Shown: in pieces, positions 38,054 through 39,982 of the stretch
Numbering within the stretch: the first letter of the stretch is position 1
How the letters are laid out: each line of letters begins with the position of its first letter
Source: Wenzhouxiangella sp.
GTDB lineage: Bacteria; Pseudomonadota; Gammaproteobacteria; Xanthomonadales; Wenzhouxiangellaceae
DNA length: 39,982 nt
Direction: 5' to 3'
NCBI GenBank assembly: GCA_007694885.1
Contig: REEW01000155.1
Coordinates: 1 to 39,982 of the forward strand
Made by a program: the position numbers and the translations under genes
The notes under the pieces: generated by a model
The model's database searches: none
What the model saw: the letters and a program-made list of their open reading frames with translations, nothing else
What the model was told of the DNA's origin: nothing

Positions 38054-39802
38054 ATGATCATCAGGCGATGCCTGGTTTGTCTCCTGTCGTTCGTCCTGAT
38101 CGACGGCGTGGCCGCCGACCCTGACCTGCGCGGCTTGCTCGACGAGGCCCAGCGGGTCAGCTACCAGGAGCACTGGCAGCAGGCCCAGGTGCTGCTCGAC
38201 GAAGTCGCTGCGCGAATGGATCGGGCCAGCCTGCGCGAGTACGCCGATTTTCATCTGCTCGAGGCCCGGCATCTGGCCCTGGCCGATCGCTCGGAGGAAG
38301 CGCTGCAGCGCGCGGCCGAACTGCTGGAACTGGATCTTGCCGAAGACCAGCGGCTGCGGGCTCTTCAGTTCAGCGCCAATATCGGCGTGCTGTTGCGACA
38401 GTACGAGCGTGCGTTCGAATACCTTGGCCGGGCGCTGGCGATCCGGGTTGAACTGGAGGATCCGGCACCGCGGATTGCGACCTTCAACATGGCCAGCTAC
38501 ATGTTCGGACGGGTTGGTGAATACGAGCGCGGAATCCGCTACGGCGAACGCGCAGTGGTCCTGGCCCGCGACGTGGCCGGCCCCGCTGAGCTGTGCGTGG
38601 CGCTGCAGCGTCTGGCGCCGGTCTACAAGTGGGCCGGGCAGCTAGAGCGCTCGGAGCAGGCCTATCGCGACGGCATTGCCACCTGCCGGGAGGTCGGCAA
38701 CGCCTTGTTCGTTGGCGTGTTGCGGCACGGGCTGGCCGATTTGCTGCGCCAGCAGGAGCGGCTGGAGGAGGCCATGGATCTGGCCGAGCGGGCGATCGCC
38801 GGACTCGAGCAGGCAGTCTACCCGCTGGGCGAGCACGAGGCCCGCCTGGTGCGGGCCGAGACCTTGCACGATCTTGGCCGGTTGGGCGCAGCTGAACAGG
38901 ATGAACTGCTGCGCCTTTCCGGTTATTTCGGCGCGCGCGAGTTGTGGGATCAGGCGGCCCGGCTGGAGGCGTTGTTGAGCCGCATGGCCGAAGCCGATGG
39001 AGAGCCCGCCCGGGCGCTGCAGCATTTGCACCGATTGATGCAGGCCCGTGAATCCTTCCTCGGCCGCGAACGGGCGATGCGTCTGGCCTACCTGCAGGTC
39101 GAATTCGATACGCGATTTCAGCAGCAGGAAATCGAGCTGTTGCGGGAGTCGACCCGGGTCGCGCAGCTCGAGGCCGAAACGGCGGCCCAGCAGCGCCGTG
39201 TTCGCGCGCTGGGAATGCTGCTGGTCGGTTTGGTCTTTTTGGCCCTGGTGTGGATGCTGCTGCGTGTTTTTCGCAGTCGCCGCCGCTTCCGCGATCTGTC
39301 AAGACAGGACCAGCTGAGCGGTTTGGCCAACCACGGCTGGTTTTTCGAGCGGGCTCAAGCCTTGCTGGATGAGTACCTGGCCCGGCCGTCGAGCGGCCTT
39401 GTGGTGCTGGTCGCTGCCGACATCGATCATTTCAAGGACATCAATGATCGCTTCGGTCACCGCGTTGGCGATGAGGTTCTGGGCCGCACGGCCCGGCGGA
39501 TGCGCGAATCGTTTCCCGAGCATGCCCTGATCGGCCGGATTGGCGGTGAAGAGTTTGCCGCCCTGGTCCGGGTCGACCGTATTGACCAGGTGATCGACTG
39601 CATCGAGCGCTTTCGTCGGCCTGACCCGGACTCCGTCCGCGCCGGCGATCCGGAAGTCACCGCGAGCTTCGGCCTGAGCTGCTACCGTCCCGGCGACGAT
39701 ATCGACGCCTTGCGAGAGCGCGCCGATCGGACCTTGTATCGGGCCAAGCAGTCCGGACGCGACTGCTACCGCCTCGACGCGAGTTGCCCGGCAGCGAGCT
39801 AG
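38054..39802 (+). CDS. TPR-containing diguanylate cyclase (GGDEF) with signal peptide/TM
   Basis: Signal-like MIIRRCLVCLLSFVLIDGVAA; TPR-like helices; TM ALGMLLVGLVFLALVWMLLRVF; GGDEF core DIDHFKDINDRFGHRVGDEVL and RIGGEEFAAL. Confidence 0.88.
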   Translation: MIIRRCLVCLLSFVLIDGVAADPDLRGLLDEAQRVSYQEHWQQAQVLLDEVAARMDRASLREYADFHLLEARHLALADRSEEALQRAAELLELDLAEDQRLRALQFSANIGVLLRQYERAFEYLGRALAIRVELEDPAPRIATFNMASYMFGRVGEYERGIRYGERAVVLARDVAGPAELCVALQRLAPVYKWAGQLERSEQAYRDGIATCREVGNALFVGVLRHGLADLLRQQERLEEAMDLAERAIAGLEQAVYPLGEHEARLVRAETLHDLGRLGAAEQDELLRLSGYFGARELWDQAARLEALLSRMAEADGEPARALQHLHRLMQARESFLGRERAMRLAYLQVEFDTRFQQQEIELLRESTRVAQLEAETAAQQRRVRALGMLLVGLVFLALVWMLLRVFRSRRRFRDLSRQDQLSGLANHGWFFERAQALLDEYLARPSSGLVVLVAADIDHFKDINDRFGHRVGDEVLGRTARRMRESFPEHALIGRIGGEEFAALVRVDRIDQVIDCIERFRRPDPDSVRAGDPEVTASFGLSCYRPGDDIDALRERADRTLYRAKQSGRDCYRLDASCPAAS

Positions 39803-39846
39803 TGGTCTGCTCGCTCGTCTTGCTTTGTTCTCACTTGGGGCCAGTG

Positions 39847-39910
39847 CCGTAGAGGGCTCCGAGCATCGGCGGGTGCCGGGTGCTTCGGGCCGTCCGCAGC
39901 GATCGGCTTG
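39847..39910 (+). repeat. Dispersed repeat family, copy E
   Basis: ccgtagagggctccgagcatcggcgggtgccgggtgcttcgggccgtccgcagcgatcggcttg. Confidence 0.85.
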
Positions 39911-39932
39911 GGTGGTTTAGCTGAGGTCTTTG

Positions 39933-39982
39933 GCTGTAGAGCGGTTCGAGCATCGGGGGCTGCCGGGTGCTTCGGGCCGTCC
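39933..39982 (+). repeat. Dispersed repeat family, copy F (cut by window end)
   Basis: gctgtagagcggttcgagcatcgggggctgccgggtgcttcgggccgtcc. Confidence 0.85.

Overview
This 40-kb, high-GC, gene-dense window looks like a chromosomal segment of a gammaproteobacterium. The taxon is inferred from gene content (Wenzhouxiangella/Xanthomonadales-like) and was not tested. I recognise about 32 protein genes: htpG, a NavMs/NaChBac-type voltage-gated Na+ channel, hslR, an MFS transporter, uup, an ATP-grasp/alpha-E/Anbu proteasome-like set, a P2-type ATPase, slyD, a gamma-glutamylcyclotransferase-like protein, a form-IV RuBisCO-like protein, trpS, two tandem crcB/fluC genes, rimK with a RimB-like retropepsin, a 2-oxoacid dehydrogenase E1a-E1b-E2 operon, tryptophan 2,3-dioxygenase, a penicillin acylase, a SecB-like protein, a wax-ester/neutral-lipid neighbourhood (WS/DGAT, phasin, TetR, ACBP, two-domain fatty acyl reductase, patatin), a peroxiredoxin, typA and a TPR-GGDEF protein. 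The points most worth a second look are: (i) an apparently uncharacterised ~65-bp dispersed repeat family (six copies, in doublets, at 17.16-17.51 kb and 39.85-39.98 kb); (ii) the RuBisCO-like protein beside a gamma-glutamylcyclotransferase-like gene; (iii) the wax-ester locus, including a 40-aa membrane ORF missing from the ORF track; (iv) a crcB pair with opposite predicted topologies and asymmetric Phe-box decay; (v) a 25/28-bp inverted repeat at 2.9-3.05 kb. I saw no tRNA, rRNA, CRISPR array, transposase or prophage genes.
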